A stretch of DNA of 64,000 nucleotides from Streptomyces clavifer (GTDB taxonomy: Bacteria > Actinomycetota > Actinomycetes > Streptomycetales > Streptomycetaceae), in the NCBI GenBank assembly GCA_014651175.1, contig BMWJ01000012.1:124001-188000 (forward strand), in the 5' to 3' direction. The position numbers and the translations under genes were made by a program. Positions 18,001 through 30,000 of this stretch are shown piece after piece; position 1 is the first letter of the stretch, and every line of letters begins with the position of its first letter. The notes beneath the pieces are model-generated. The model saw only the letters and a program-made list of their open reading frames with translations. It did not search any database and had not been told where the DNA came from.

Positions 18001-21000
18001 CAGTTGCGGCCCTGGAGCGTCCCGTCGGGGGTGCGGATACGGCTCTCGCCGGCGAACGCCCCCAGCGTCTCCAGGTGGAACACGGACAGTTCGCCGGGGC
18101 GGCCGATGTCCCGTCCTGCGGCGGCGGCCTGTTCGGTGAGTTCGCGCAGCCGGGTCTCCGCCGGCGCGTCCCAGGGGGACCCTGCGGGCAGGTGAAGCAC
18201 GGCGCGCCCCAACTCCCGCAGCTCTGACGGGGACTTGGCGTCCAGCAGGCGCGAAGCACCGGTCATCGCCCACAGGGCACGGGCACGGGCACGCGGCGTG
18301 AGCGGGCCGGTGGGCATCCTGAGCACGGCGCGTGCGGCTCCGTCGCCGCCCGAGGCGAGCCGGTCCAGCGCGGCCCGCAGCGCGGGCGCGTCCCATACGG
18401 CGGTGAGCGCGGCGTCCGGCGCCGCCGCCAGGGCGCGGTCGAGCACGGCTTCGAAGTCGGCCGGTACCGGGGCGGGCCCGTCCGGCGACGACGCCAGGAG
18501 CTCCCACAACTCCATGCGCAGCGGGGTGAGCGGGCTCAGCGCCGGGTCGTTCGCCCGCAGCGTCTCCAGTGCGCCGATCCCGCGCAGCAGCCGCTCGTAC
18601 CGGCCGCCCGGCACACCGCGGTCGGCCTCGGCCTCGTGGCCGAAGACCATGCGCAGTGCCCGTACGAGCCTCAGGGCGCGCGGCCCCTCGTCGTCCCAGG
18701 CGGGGACACCCGTGGCATGCGGGAGGGGCCGCAGCCCGGCCTGTCCGGTCACCTCGGCCGTCAGGTTCACCGGCTCGGGCAGGAAGGTCTCCATGCGCGA
18801 CAGGGTGCCGTCGGGCGTCGCCGCGAGCAGCCGCACGGTGTCGTTGTAGCCGGTCCTGCCGGTGGCGGCGGTGGTGGTGCGCCCACTGTGGTTGGCGGCG
18901 TGCTGCGCCAGCGCGACCTCCTCCAGGGGGTCCTCGACCGGCGGCGCGGGCCTGATGAGGGACTGTTCGCGCAGCGGGTCGCCCGCCACGGCGCCGTAGC
19001 AGCTCGCGACGTGCAGCTCGTCCCCGGCCGCCCGCGCGACCAGCTCCGGCAGCCCGCCGATGTAGCGTCCGCCGTCCTCGGCGCCCAGCAGCAGCACCCG
19101 GCCGTCCTTGTGCACGAGCTTCAGCCCGCCGGGGACGCCGTGGGCGTGGAAGGTGTGGACCGACGCCTCCGGGTCCGGGGTGGTCTCCTCCGAGTCGACC
19201 TGGTGGTAGGCGTCGCCGAGACGGAGCACGTGCGCGCGTTCCCGCATGCCGCGGTACAGCCGCAGCCGCCGCTCGCGCAGCCGCCTGCGCCCGTCGTCCG
19301 GCATCGACTCGCGGCCCTCGAAGCGGTGGTCCGCGCCGACCAGCGGGCGGGTCTCCACATCGCTGTCCCGGAACCGGATGCCGTCCGCCGTGACCCACTC
19401 GCGGTCCACCGCGGGGCCGGTCCCGTCCGGCGACGGATCGAACGGCACCCAGTCGCCGTACGCGTCGTCGGGATCCGCGTCGACGAGCGACGGCACGTGC
19501 GCGCCCGCCGCGGCGGGCGTCCCGTCGGCCGTGGTCCCGCTCACGGGGGCCAGGAGGCGTCCGTCGCCGCTGGGCGCCCAGACCCTGCGTCCCAGCCGCT
19601 CCGCCACGGCTCGCGCCAACTGCCCGTACTGGGAGCCCGCGTAAGGGCTCACCAGCACCACCGGGACGTCGCGCGGCAGGGACGCCAGCACGGGATCGGC
19701 CGCGAGGAGGGCGGCCGCCGCCTGCGGATCCAGCTCCCGGCCGTCGGCGATCAGGGACTCGTCCCAGCCGCCCTCGGTCGCCACCACGTACGCCTCGGTA
19801 CCCCATGGGGCGGGCTCGTCGGAGACCCTGTGCAGCTCTCCGTCCCGCAGCTCGTGGAGCTGTATGCGTGAGACGTCGACGCTCCTCGTCCCGGAGCCGG
19901 TCCAGTCGCGCCCGCGGGGGGCGCCGTGGGCGTCGGTCATCAGCGTGGCGCCGGACAGCAGCGGGTCCGAGGCGGCGTCCACGGCGCCCGTGGACGGGAG
20001 CGGGCTGATGGACCGCGCATCGGAGGTCCCCGAGGAGGACACGGGCGAGGCCGGGGCGGACGCCGTGTCGGAAGCCGGGGCGAAGGCCCAGTCCGGGTCG
20101 GACGGCAGCGTGCGGGCGGCCGGCTCCGGAGTGGCGGACCGTCCGGCCGGTACCGCCCGGGTGCCCGACGGGAGGGCGCCCCTCGTCCCGGAATCCGTGG
20201 CCGGGGCCGGGACCGTAACGGGTTCCGGGGCCGGGTCCGGGGTGACGGTTCCCCGTCCGGTGGAGCGGGGCACCGGCGCGGGGAGCGTGCGGGGCGCGTC
20301 CCCGGGCGCGGCGTGCTGGACCGGGCGTGCGTCGTGCCAGACGTCGGTCCCCTGCACGCTCCCGACGACGGCCGAGTCGCGCAGGGTCAGCACCGGCTGT
20401 CCGGAGTCGCCGGCCCCGGACAGGTCCGCGGGGAAGTCGGTCCACCACACGGTGCGGCCCAGCCCCTGGGCGATCCGGTGGGCGACGTCCCCGGCGTCCG
20501 CGGGCGGTCCCGAGAACGCCAGGACGACGGGGGTGGTCAGGTCCCTGCGCATCAGCGGGAGGTCGTTCGCGAGCAGGTCCAGGAGCTCGCCGGTGGGAAC
20601 GCCGGCCGTCTCACCGTCGTAGGACAGCTGGAGGAGGTCCGGGTCGTGCGCGTCCGGGGCGACCCGCACCAGGTACGGGGCCGGCACGCCCGGCCCCTGC
20701 TCCCACGGCGCGTCCACCAACGCGGCGGGCGTGCGGAACTGTGCCAGGTCCACGCTCGACGGCGGCTGTCCACCCGTGAAGTCGCGGCCCCCGCGGGCAC
20801 CGCCCTGGACCGTGCGCAGTCCGGTGGTGGTGAACACCCCGGACTCCTCCAGGTCGTAAGCCGCCGCGACGTCCGGATCGGACGCCTGGCGGCCCGCGGC
20901 GAAGGCGCGGGTGAGCAGGTCCGTCGCGTCCCCGCGCTCCGCGTGGCCCGTCCGTGAGCCGGGGGGCAGGTGGAGGACCTGTGCGATGAACGCGTCCTGG

Positions 21001-24000
21001 TCCGCGCCGAGCGCGAGCAGTGTCTCCTCGGCCTTGACCCGGGCCCAGAAGATGCGCGACCGCTCGGTCTCGCCGACCGCGTCGGGATCGATGTCCAGGG
21101 CGTCGGCGGCCTCGGCCACGGGGTCGCCGTCCCGCATCCACTGGGCGGCGGCCTCCACGGCCGGCAGGTCCACGAAGCCGACCAGTACGTCCCCGGGCCA
21201 CATCGTCCACTGCTCGGCGGCGGCCTTCAGCACGCGGCGGGTGCTCTCGTGGTTCACGCCGGACGCCGCCCCGGGGTGCGCCTCGACGACGCGGCGCAGC
21301 AGGTCCAGCGTGAACGGGCCGGCCGTGTCGAAGTCGGAGTCGCTGCGCCACATGTGGTCCACCGCCGCGGCACCGCGCAGCAGATCACCGAAGTCGGGCG
21401 CGGCGTCCACCTCGTGGCCGAACGTGAGCCGCAGCGCCCGCACCAGGCGCAGCGTCCTCTCGCGGGTCTCCTCCGTCGGGTGTCCGTCGTGCGGGGTGAA
21501 TCCGGCGATCCCGGCCAGGCGGTCCAGTGCGGGGCCCGCGGGCTCCGGCCGGAAGAGGTCCCACGCCCGGTGGCGTCCCTGCGCGTCGGCGTACAGGGTG
21601 CGCGTGTAGCGGCCGTTGGCCGACCGCGTTCCCTGCGAGCTGTACGCCAGGCGGACGGTGCGCCCCGTGCTGTTCGCCAGGTGCTGCCCCATGGACACGT
21701 CGCGCAGCGGGTCGGGGACGAACGGGCCGGGGAAGGCGTCGCCCACGGTGTCGGGGGCCGGTACCGCGCTGCCCCTGGGAGCTCCGCTCCAGCAGACCAC
21801 CAGGTCGATCCAGTGGTCCGCGGGCAGGCTCGCCAGGCTCTTGCGGCGCTTGAGCCACGCCCCGGCCTCCCGCTCGTCGGCCAGTCGGACGGTGCCGTCC
21901 TGCAGCGCCAGCTGGAGGAGGCCGGGTTCACCGTGTATGTCCAGGCGGTAGGCGGTGTCCTCGGGGCCCGGGCGCGGCAGGTCGTGCTCCTGGGAGATCT
22001 CGTTCGTGGCCGGGTAGTGGTGCACGAACGTCGTCATCCGGTCGAGATGGCGGCCGTCGTCCTCGAAGTGCTTCGCGTACTCGGCGGGGTGGTGCGAGGC
22101 ACGGCCGATCTGCTTCCCGCTGAGCGCGCTGACGAGGGGACGGGTGACCACGTCGCGGTGCCAGTCCGGTGCGTCGTCGTCGGGGTCGGGCGCCAGGCCG
22201 GGCTCGCTCGCGATCCAGTCGCCCTGCGGGACGCCGGGGCGCCGGACGGTGTCCAGGGTGCTCGCCGCGCCGGGCGCCGAGCTGAGCGTCACATCGCCGC
22301 TGTGCGCCCACACCGTCAGTCCGGTGCGGTCCGCGAGCTTGCGCGGCAGATCGAGGTAGCGGTCCCCGGCGAAGGGGATCGCCAGCACGATCGGGGTGCC
22401 CTGCGCGATCCCCTCCCCTGCCACGTCCGCCGCCACCAGCTCCACGAACTCGTCGACGTCCAGGTCGCGCGTCGAGCCGTCCGGCAGCCGGGCCTCCACC
22501 CGGTCGTGCTGACCGTCGGCGGCCACGACGTACGGGGTCACGCCCGGCGCCCAGGGGGTCCGCACGGTGTCGAGGACGTCGTACGTGCCGGACGGGGTGT
22601 CCTCCAGTACGTCGCTGTTGGCGGTGTCCAGCTCCGCGACGGCGTCCTCGTCCCAGTTGAGGCCGGGTACACGGCCGCCCCCGACGGTGAAGTGGCGTGC
22701 GCGGCCCGGCGCCCTCACGCCCAGCTCGGTGAGGTGGAAGGCGCCCAGCGCCGCGAGGCTCGTCGCCGCTCCGGCCGCCCTGGACCGTTCCACCAGGGCG
22801 AACAGCTCCTCTCGCAGGTCCTGTCCGACGCTCGCGCCGGAGTCCAGGTGCAGGATGCGGCGGGCGAGGGCGTCGATGTCCAGCGGGCGGTCGCGCAGTG
22901 ACGGGTCGTGTCGGCGCAGGGAATCCAGCGTCTGCACCGCTGAAGCGTCCGGCTGCTGGGAGATGCCGATCGTGGCCTGCCGCCCCAGCTCGACCCGGGT
23001 CACGCCGTCGAGCGCGCCCGTGCCCACCCAGTCGGCGGGGACGCGTGCCGCGCCCCGTGCGCCGACCGTGAAGTCCTCGACGGCCAGCCTGGGTTCGCCT
23101 ACGGGGCGGTCCTGCTGGAGGTCGTCCAGCGCGCGGGCCAGCAGACGCCGGAACAGGTTGCGCGCGGCCTGCGCGCGCCGCGTCCCCGTCGCGGCCTGCT
23201 CGGTGGGCTCGCCCCGGCGCGCGTCGGCGCCGTAGCCGGTGACGGCCACGCGCGGCAGCGACGCACCCGCCTTCCGGTTGCGCAGCCCGGTGGCGGCCAC
23301 CTGGGCCGCCAGCCTGCGCAGCCCGTCCGCACCGTTCGTCGACGGGGTCGTCGCCCCGTGCCCGTACGCCACCAGGCTGCGCGTCGGCAGGGCGGGCAAC
23401 GGCGGAGCGGCCGGGGCCGTGCGCACCGGCGGGGTGAGCGTCGGCGCCGAGGTCATCTCCACGCCCTGCATGGGGTCTCCGGCCGAGGAGCGGGCCTTCG
23501 CGGGCGGGGCCACCGTCGCATCGGCTCCGGTCGGCAGGTCGCGCGCGGCCGTGGGGTCACCGGCCACCGCGCCGTCCTCGGCCGGGCCCGCCGTACCGGG
23601 CAGCTGCCCGGCGGGCAGCGGCGGTGCGACGGGGCGCAGGCCCTCCTGGGTACCGGCCGGGGCGACGGGCCGTGCTTCCTGCCAGTCGGCGGCCGTCGGG
23701 CTGGTCAGGGTGATCAGGGAGTCGACGAGGGTGGGCACCGGGGTGCCTGCGTCGTCCGTCCCGGACAGGTCCGCCGGGAACGGACTCCACCACACGCTCC
23801 GGCCCAGCCGTTGGGCGATCAGGTCCGCGAGGCCGGACGCGGGCCCGTCGAGCCCTTCGAGCACCAGGAGGACGGGGGTGTTCAGGTCCTTGCGTCGCAG
23901 ATCGGGGTCCGCGGCGAGCAGTTCGGCGAACTCGGCGGCCCGCACCCGGTACGACCCGCCGCCGAAGCCCACCTCGAGGTGGTCGTTGTCCTGCAGGTCC

Positions 24001-27000
24001 ACGTACGCCCGCACCAGGTAGGGGACGGGCTTGTCCTTCCCGTACACGTCCTGCCCGGCCCACGGTGCGTCGGCGAGACCGCTCGGCGCCCGGAACCGGC
24101 CCAGCCCGGGGAACGCCGCCGTCCCGTCCTTCCAGTCGCGGCCCTCGCCCGTGTGGGAACCCATCATCGTGAACGTCGGGGGCTCGTCGAAGGCGCCGCG
24201 CGCCTCCAGGTCGTACGCGGCCGCCACGTCCGGGTCGGACATGTTCCGGCCGGCCGCGAACCCGCGGGTGAGGAGGGTCAAGGCCGCGCCGCGCATCCCG
24301 TCGTCCACGTCGACGGCGGGGTCGAAGTGCAGCACCTTCGTGGTGAGCGCGTCCGCGTCCGGGCCGGCGGCGAGCAGCGTCTCCTCGGCCTTGACCCGCG
24401 CCCAGAACATCCGCGCCCGCTCGGCCGCACCCACCTGACCGGTGTCGGCGAGCTTCAGCGCGGCGACGGCCGTCGCGTCCACCGCCGTCGTGTCCGTGAG
24501 CCACCTGGCGGCCGAGTCCAGCACCGGAAGGTCGACGAAGCCGGTCACGGGCAGGGCGGATCCGGGCTGCCGCGCCTGTGCCGCCGCGGCCAGCACACGG
24601 CGGGTGGCCTGCCGGTCCACCCCGGCCGCGGCCTCCGGGTGGGCGGCGATCACCCGGCGCAGCAGGTCCACGGAGAACGGTCCGGTCGGGCCGAGGCCCT
24701 GGTCGGCGTACCACATGTCGACGACCGCGGCGGCCCCGCGGACGAGGGTCGCGAAGTCGTCGGCGTCCTCCACGTCGTGACCGAGGACCAGCCGCAGGGC
24801 CCGCACCACGCGCAGCAGTTCGGTGCGGCTCCGCTGCGACGGCTCGCCCGGGAGACCGGCAAGCCCCGCCAGCCGGTCCAGCTCGGCCTCGTCGGGCTCC
24901 GGGCGGCTGGTCTCCCACCACCACTGGCGTCCGCTCGCGTCGGTGAACAGCACCCGCACGGGGTCGCCCTGGTACGTGAACGTGCCCTGCACGGCGTACG
25001 ACATGCGCACGGTGCGCCGCGTCTCGTTCGCCAGGTGCTGCCCCATGGAGAGGGCGTCGTCCGACAGCGGATCGGCTGCGAACGGGACGGGGACGGCGGT
25101 GCTGACCTGGGAGAGGTCCTGCGTGGCGCCGTCCTGCGGAATCGAGGAGTAGCAGACCACCATGTCGATCCAGTGGTCCTCGGGCAGGCTCGAGAGGCTC
25201 TTGCGCCGCCGCAGCCACTGGCCGGCCTCGTGCCGGTCGGCCGACTTCGACCCGCCGCCGGCCAGGGGCAGCATCAGCCGGCCCGGCAGACCGTGGCCGG
25301 CCAGGTGGTACGCCTTCTCCTTCGGGCCGGGGTCCGCCAGCGGAAGCTTGGCGGAATACGCACCGGTGGCGGGGCTGTAGTGGACGAACACCTTCATCTG
25401 GTCGAGACGGGCGAAGTTGTCCTCGCGCGACGACTCGGTGAGCTCGCCGGGCTCGTGCAGACTGCGGCCGATCTGCTGCCCGGTCAGCGCGCTCACGATG
25501 GGCTGGGTCAGCACGTCGCGGTGCCAGTCCGGGGCGCCGTCCTCCGCGTCGGGTGCCAGGCCGGGCCGGACCGGGATCCATGAGCCGTGCGGCATCCCGT
25601 CCCGCTGGATCACGGCGATGGTGTTCACCGCGGCCGGATCGGGGTTGCGCCGTGCCAGGCCGCTGTGCACCCACACGGTGTGACCGGTGCGCCCGGCGAG
25701 CTTCCTCGGCAGTTCAAGGTAGCGGTCACCGGCGAAGGGGACCGCCAGGACGATGGGGGTCGTGGTCGGCAGGCCCTGCCGGGCCAGGTCGGCCGCGACC
25801 AACTCGACGAACTCGTCCACGTCGAGGTCCCGGGTCGTCCCGTCGGGCAGCCGTGCCGTCACCATGTCGTGGCGTCCGTCGGCCAGGACGGCGTACGGGT
25901 TCACGGCGTCCCACATCCACGGGGCGAAGTCCGAGCCGCCCGTGGGGGCGAAGCCGCCCGCCTGATCGGGCGTGAGGCTCTCGATGAGCATGGTGTCCAG
26001 CTCGACGGTGTCGGGCCCGGACCAGTTCAGGCCCGGCACCCGGTTCCCGCCGACGGCGACGTACCGGGCGCGGTCCGCCGCGAGCACGCCCTCCTCCTCG
26101 AGGTGGAACGCCGTGAGTGCGGCCAGACCGGTGGCCCGCCCGGCCGCGAGCGCCCGCTCGACCATGGTGTACAGGTCCCTGCGCATCTCCGGGTCGACGA
26201 GGACGTGGGGGTCGAGGTGGAGGATGCGCCGGGCGACCGCGTCCACGTCGAACGCGCCGGCGCGCAGCGCGCGGTCGTCGCGGCGCAGCGCGTCCAAGGT
26301 GTCGACCGCCACCGCGTGCCCGGGCGAGGTGAGGGCGATGGTGGCCTGCCGGCCCAGATCCGTGCGGCTCACCGGCTCGGACGAGCCCACGGTGACGCCC
26401 TGGCCGGGCACGCGTGCCCGGCCGCGCGAAGTGATCTTGAAGTCCTTCGCGGTCAGCCGGGTGCGCCCGGCCGGCAGGTTCTTCTGGAGGGCGCTCAGCG
26501 CGTCGTCGAGCTCCCGGACGAAGAGCTCGTGCGCGGTCCGCGCACGCCGGTCGCCCGTCTGCCGGGCGGCCTGTTCCCGCTCCTGGGCGGTGCCGGCCCC
26601 GCGGGCATCGGCGCCGTACCCGGCGATGTCGATCCTCGGCAGCGGTACCCGCGTGCGCAGGTTGCGCAGACCGGCCTTCGCGACCTGGAACGCCACTCGT
26701 CCGACGCTCTCCTGTGCGTCGGCCGAGGGGCGCGTCTCGCCCATGGCGTACGGCACGAGGCTCAGCCGGGGCAGGGGGGCGAGCGGCCGGGCCGCCGCCG
26801 CGGTGGCCGTCGGCGCGACGAACACCGGCTGTCCGCCGTCCGTGTCCAGCTCGGTCATGTCCGGGCCGGTCGGCTCCGGATCGGTCATGTCGACGTCGGC
26901 CGCGTCCGGACCGGTCGGGCCGGCGAGGTCCGTTCCTGGCAGGTCGAAGTCGAAGTCGAAATCGAAGTCGCCGACGTCGAGGCCGTCCCAGGCCGACAGG

Positions 27001-30000
27001 TCGAAGTCACCGAAGTCGATGGAGTCCGGGCCGGGGTCGGCCGGCACCGACATGTCGAAGTCGGGCATGTCGGCGTCGGCCCCCGACTGCGCCACCGGCA
27101 CCTGTTCCGGTTCCCCGGGTTCCCCGCTGTCCGTGGGGGGCGCGGTCCAGCGCTGCCGCAGGCCCAGGCCGAGTCGGAGCGTGTCGGCGAGCTCCGTGGC
27201 GGACGCCGGGGCGGGCCCGGTGCCGGTCCCCGCCTCCAGGAGGTGGCCGGCGACCCGGCTCACCGCTTCGCGGAAGCCGTCACCGGCGTACCGGGAGTCG
27301 GCGAGGACGTCGTGCGGCTCCGCCGGCAGCACCAGGGAGACGGCAGCGTCCCAGGCGCGGGTGGTGTCGGCGGCGGTGGTGCCCTCGGGTGCCGCGTCCG
27401 CGAAGTCGGCGTGCGCCCGCGTCCACAGCCGGCGCGACGCGTTCGCGGCGGCCCTGTCCGCCGTGGCCGTCCAGGCGCCGTGCCCCGCCATCCGCACCCG
27501 GACCAGGTCCAGCGGCGCGAGCGCGCTCGCGGGCAGCCGGTCGTCGCCGCGGAGCGCCATCTCCGTCCGCTGGCCCACGGAGAGCGTGATGCCCCCGGCC
27601 TCCAGTTCCCGCGGACCGACGGTCTCCTCCCCGGTGGGCAGCGGCGGGGTGGACGGCAGGTCGGCCTCGGTCAGCTGCCCCGCGATCCAACGGCGTTCAC
27701 CGGCGTCCCTCGGGACGGCCGGGGCCGCGTCACCGGCGTCGGTGGTGTCGCCGCGGCCGGCCTCCCGTGCCGCGCCGAGGTCTTCCGGAGCGACACCCAG
27801 GGTCCACAGCCGCGCCTCGGCGTCCTCCAGTGCGCGGCGTGCCCCGTCGACCCCGGCCCAGGCGTCCGCCACCGCCGTCTCGTCGCCGCTGATCCGCTCC
27901 GTCGTCGCGGCCGCGGCGGCGGCTCCGCCGAGCGCGGTCAGCGCCCGTGCGTGCGCGTCCCAGGCATCGTCCAGGTCCGTGCCGGCTCCGGCGACCACGG
28001 CCGTACGGGGCGACCGCGCGTTGGTCGCCACCGCCGTGCCCGTGGTGGTGGAGCCGTCTCCGCCGGACGGCGTGATCCGTCCCCAGGTGCCTGCGGTGGC
28101 CGGCTGCCCGTCCGGGCCCGGCAGCAGGGCGACGGTGTACGTCCCGGTCGCCGGGTCGTGATGGAGCGTGGTGGGGCTGTGAGTGGCCCACCAGTTCCGG
28201 GCCGAGTTCCGGGCGCCCTCGCCCGGGACACTGCCCTCGGCCGGCTGCGCACCCGCCGGCCGGCCGTGCGGAACCACGGCGATGACCTCGGCGTACCCGT
28301 CCTCGGCGAGCAGCTCCGGGTCGCGGAAGACGAGTTCGCCGAACTCCTGGGGCGGCACCGCTCCCTGCATCCACAGCCCGTTCGCGTCACCGTCGGCGAC
28401 GTACACGAAGGGCCTCGGGCGGTGCGGGTCGGCCGTCCAGGGCGCGGGCTCGGTGCCGACGGGCGCGAGCGAGCCGTCGGGCGCGTATCCGAGCAGGGTC
28501 ACGACGCCCGGGTCGAACGTGCCGTGCGGCCGCGATACGCCGTCCAGCGCCCGGCCCCACGCCTCGCCGTCGTCGTCCGTGAGGAGCCGGTCGGACTCCA
28601 GCGCGCCCTGCTGCTCCAGGTGGTGTGCGGCCACCTCGCTCAGCTGCCACGGGTCGCGGCCGACGGCCGCCGCCCGCCGTGCGACGACGACCGCTTCCCC
28701 GAACCGCGCCGGGTCGGGGGCGGGCAGGTGCAGCACCGCGGCGGCGAACGCGCCCGGATCCACGTGCCCGGTCACCATGGCGACCTTGTACGACGCCCAC
28801 AGCAGCCGCGACCACTCGGCCTCGCCCACCTGGGCCGAGACGTCGAGCCCCAGGACGTGCCGGGCGACGTCCTCGCGGTGCGGCGTGGAGGCGAGGTCCG
28901 ACAGCATGTGGACCAGGTGCGGCAGCGCGATCCAGTCGGTGAGGGGACCGTGCAGCCCCGCGTCCCACCGGCGGGCCGCCTCCGCCAGGAGGGCCCGGTG
29001 GCCGTCGGGCGTGAACTGCGGGGCCCGCCCCTGCGGGAGCCCGCCCGTGTGGAAGCCGGTCAGGAGCTGCTCGTACAGCTCCAGGGTGAACGCGCGCGCA
29101 CCGTCGCGGTCCAGGTTCGGATCGGCCTCGCGCATCAGGTCGAGCGCGCCGATGCCACGCAGCAGCACCGGGTACTCCGGGCTCTCGTCGACCGTGGGGC
29201 CGAAGGCCTGGCGCAGTGCCCGGACCAGCCTCAGGGTCCGCTCGCGTGCCGCCTCGGGGACGGGCCCGGGACCCTCGTGCAGCCCGGCGTCGCGGGCCCG
29301 CCGGTCCAGCGCGTCCCCGGCGGGCTCCGGCCGGAACATCACCCACGGGTGGGCGTTGCCGCGGGCGTCGGTGTGCAGGCTGAGGTAGGTGTCCTGGTCG
29401 TCGGTCCGTGACTGGACGGCGGCGTTCATCAGGGTGGTCGCGAACACCGTGCGGCCGGTCTCGTTGGCCGTGTGCTGGCCGACCGCGACGGCCGCGAGCG
29501 GGTCCGGCACGAACGGCAGCGGACCGTCGATGTGCAGCCCGTGCATCTCTCCGATGCCGGGGGCGGCCGCCGCGTAGCAGACGAGCAGCGCCACGGGGTG
29601 CTCGGGGGCGAGCGAGGCCAGGCTGCGGCGGCGGGCGAGCCTGCGGGCGAACTGCGGCCCGTCGTCGGTCCGCTCCCCCTCCGGGGTGTGCCAGGTGACG
29701 GAGCCAGGCAGACCGTGGTTGTTGGGGAAGTACGGTGCCGGCAGGTTGAGTTCGACCCAGGGGACGGGGGAGGTCGGGCCCTTGGGGTCGTAGGAGGTGC
29801 GCTGGAACGTGTAGGAGGTGACCCTCCCGAGCCGGCTGTGCGTCAGCGTCCGCGACCAGCCGCCGTCGTCCGACCCGGCGAGGTCCATCGAGATGTAGCC
29901 CGTGGACCGGTTGCCGTGGTGGGCGACGGAGAGGGCGCTGATCTGGTCGTCCCCCGTGTCTGCGGGCGGGGTGGACGTCATGGCGGGCGTGTTGGCGAAC

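Noticed and set aside
25587-29411. 1,274-codon plus-strand open frame, and similar long ones at 29472-32531, 32610-36524 and 37836-42158
   Set aside because: Low-complexity Arg/Gly/Val translations without motifs or ribosome sites; mirrors of the giant gene.
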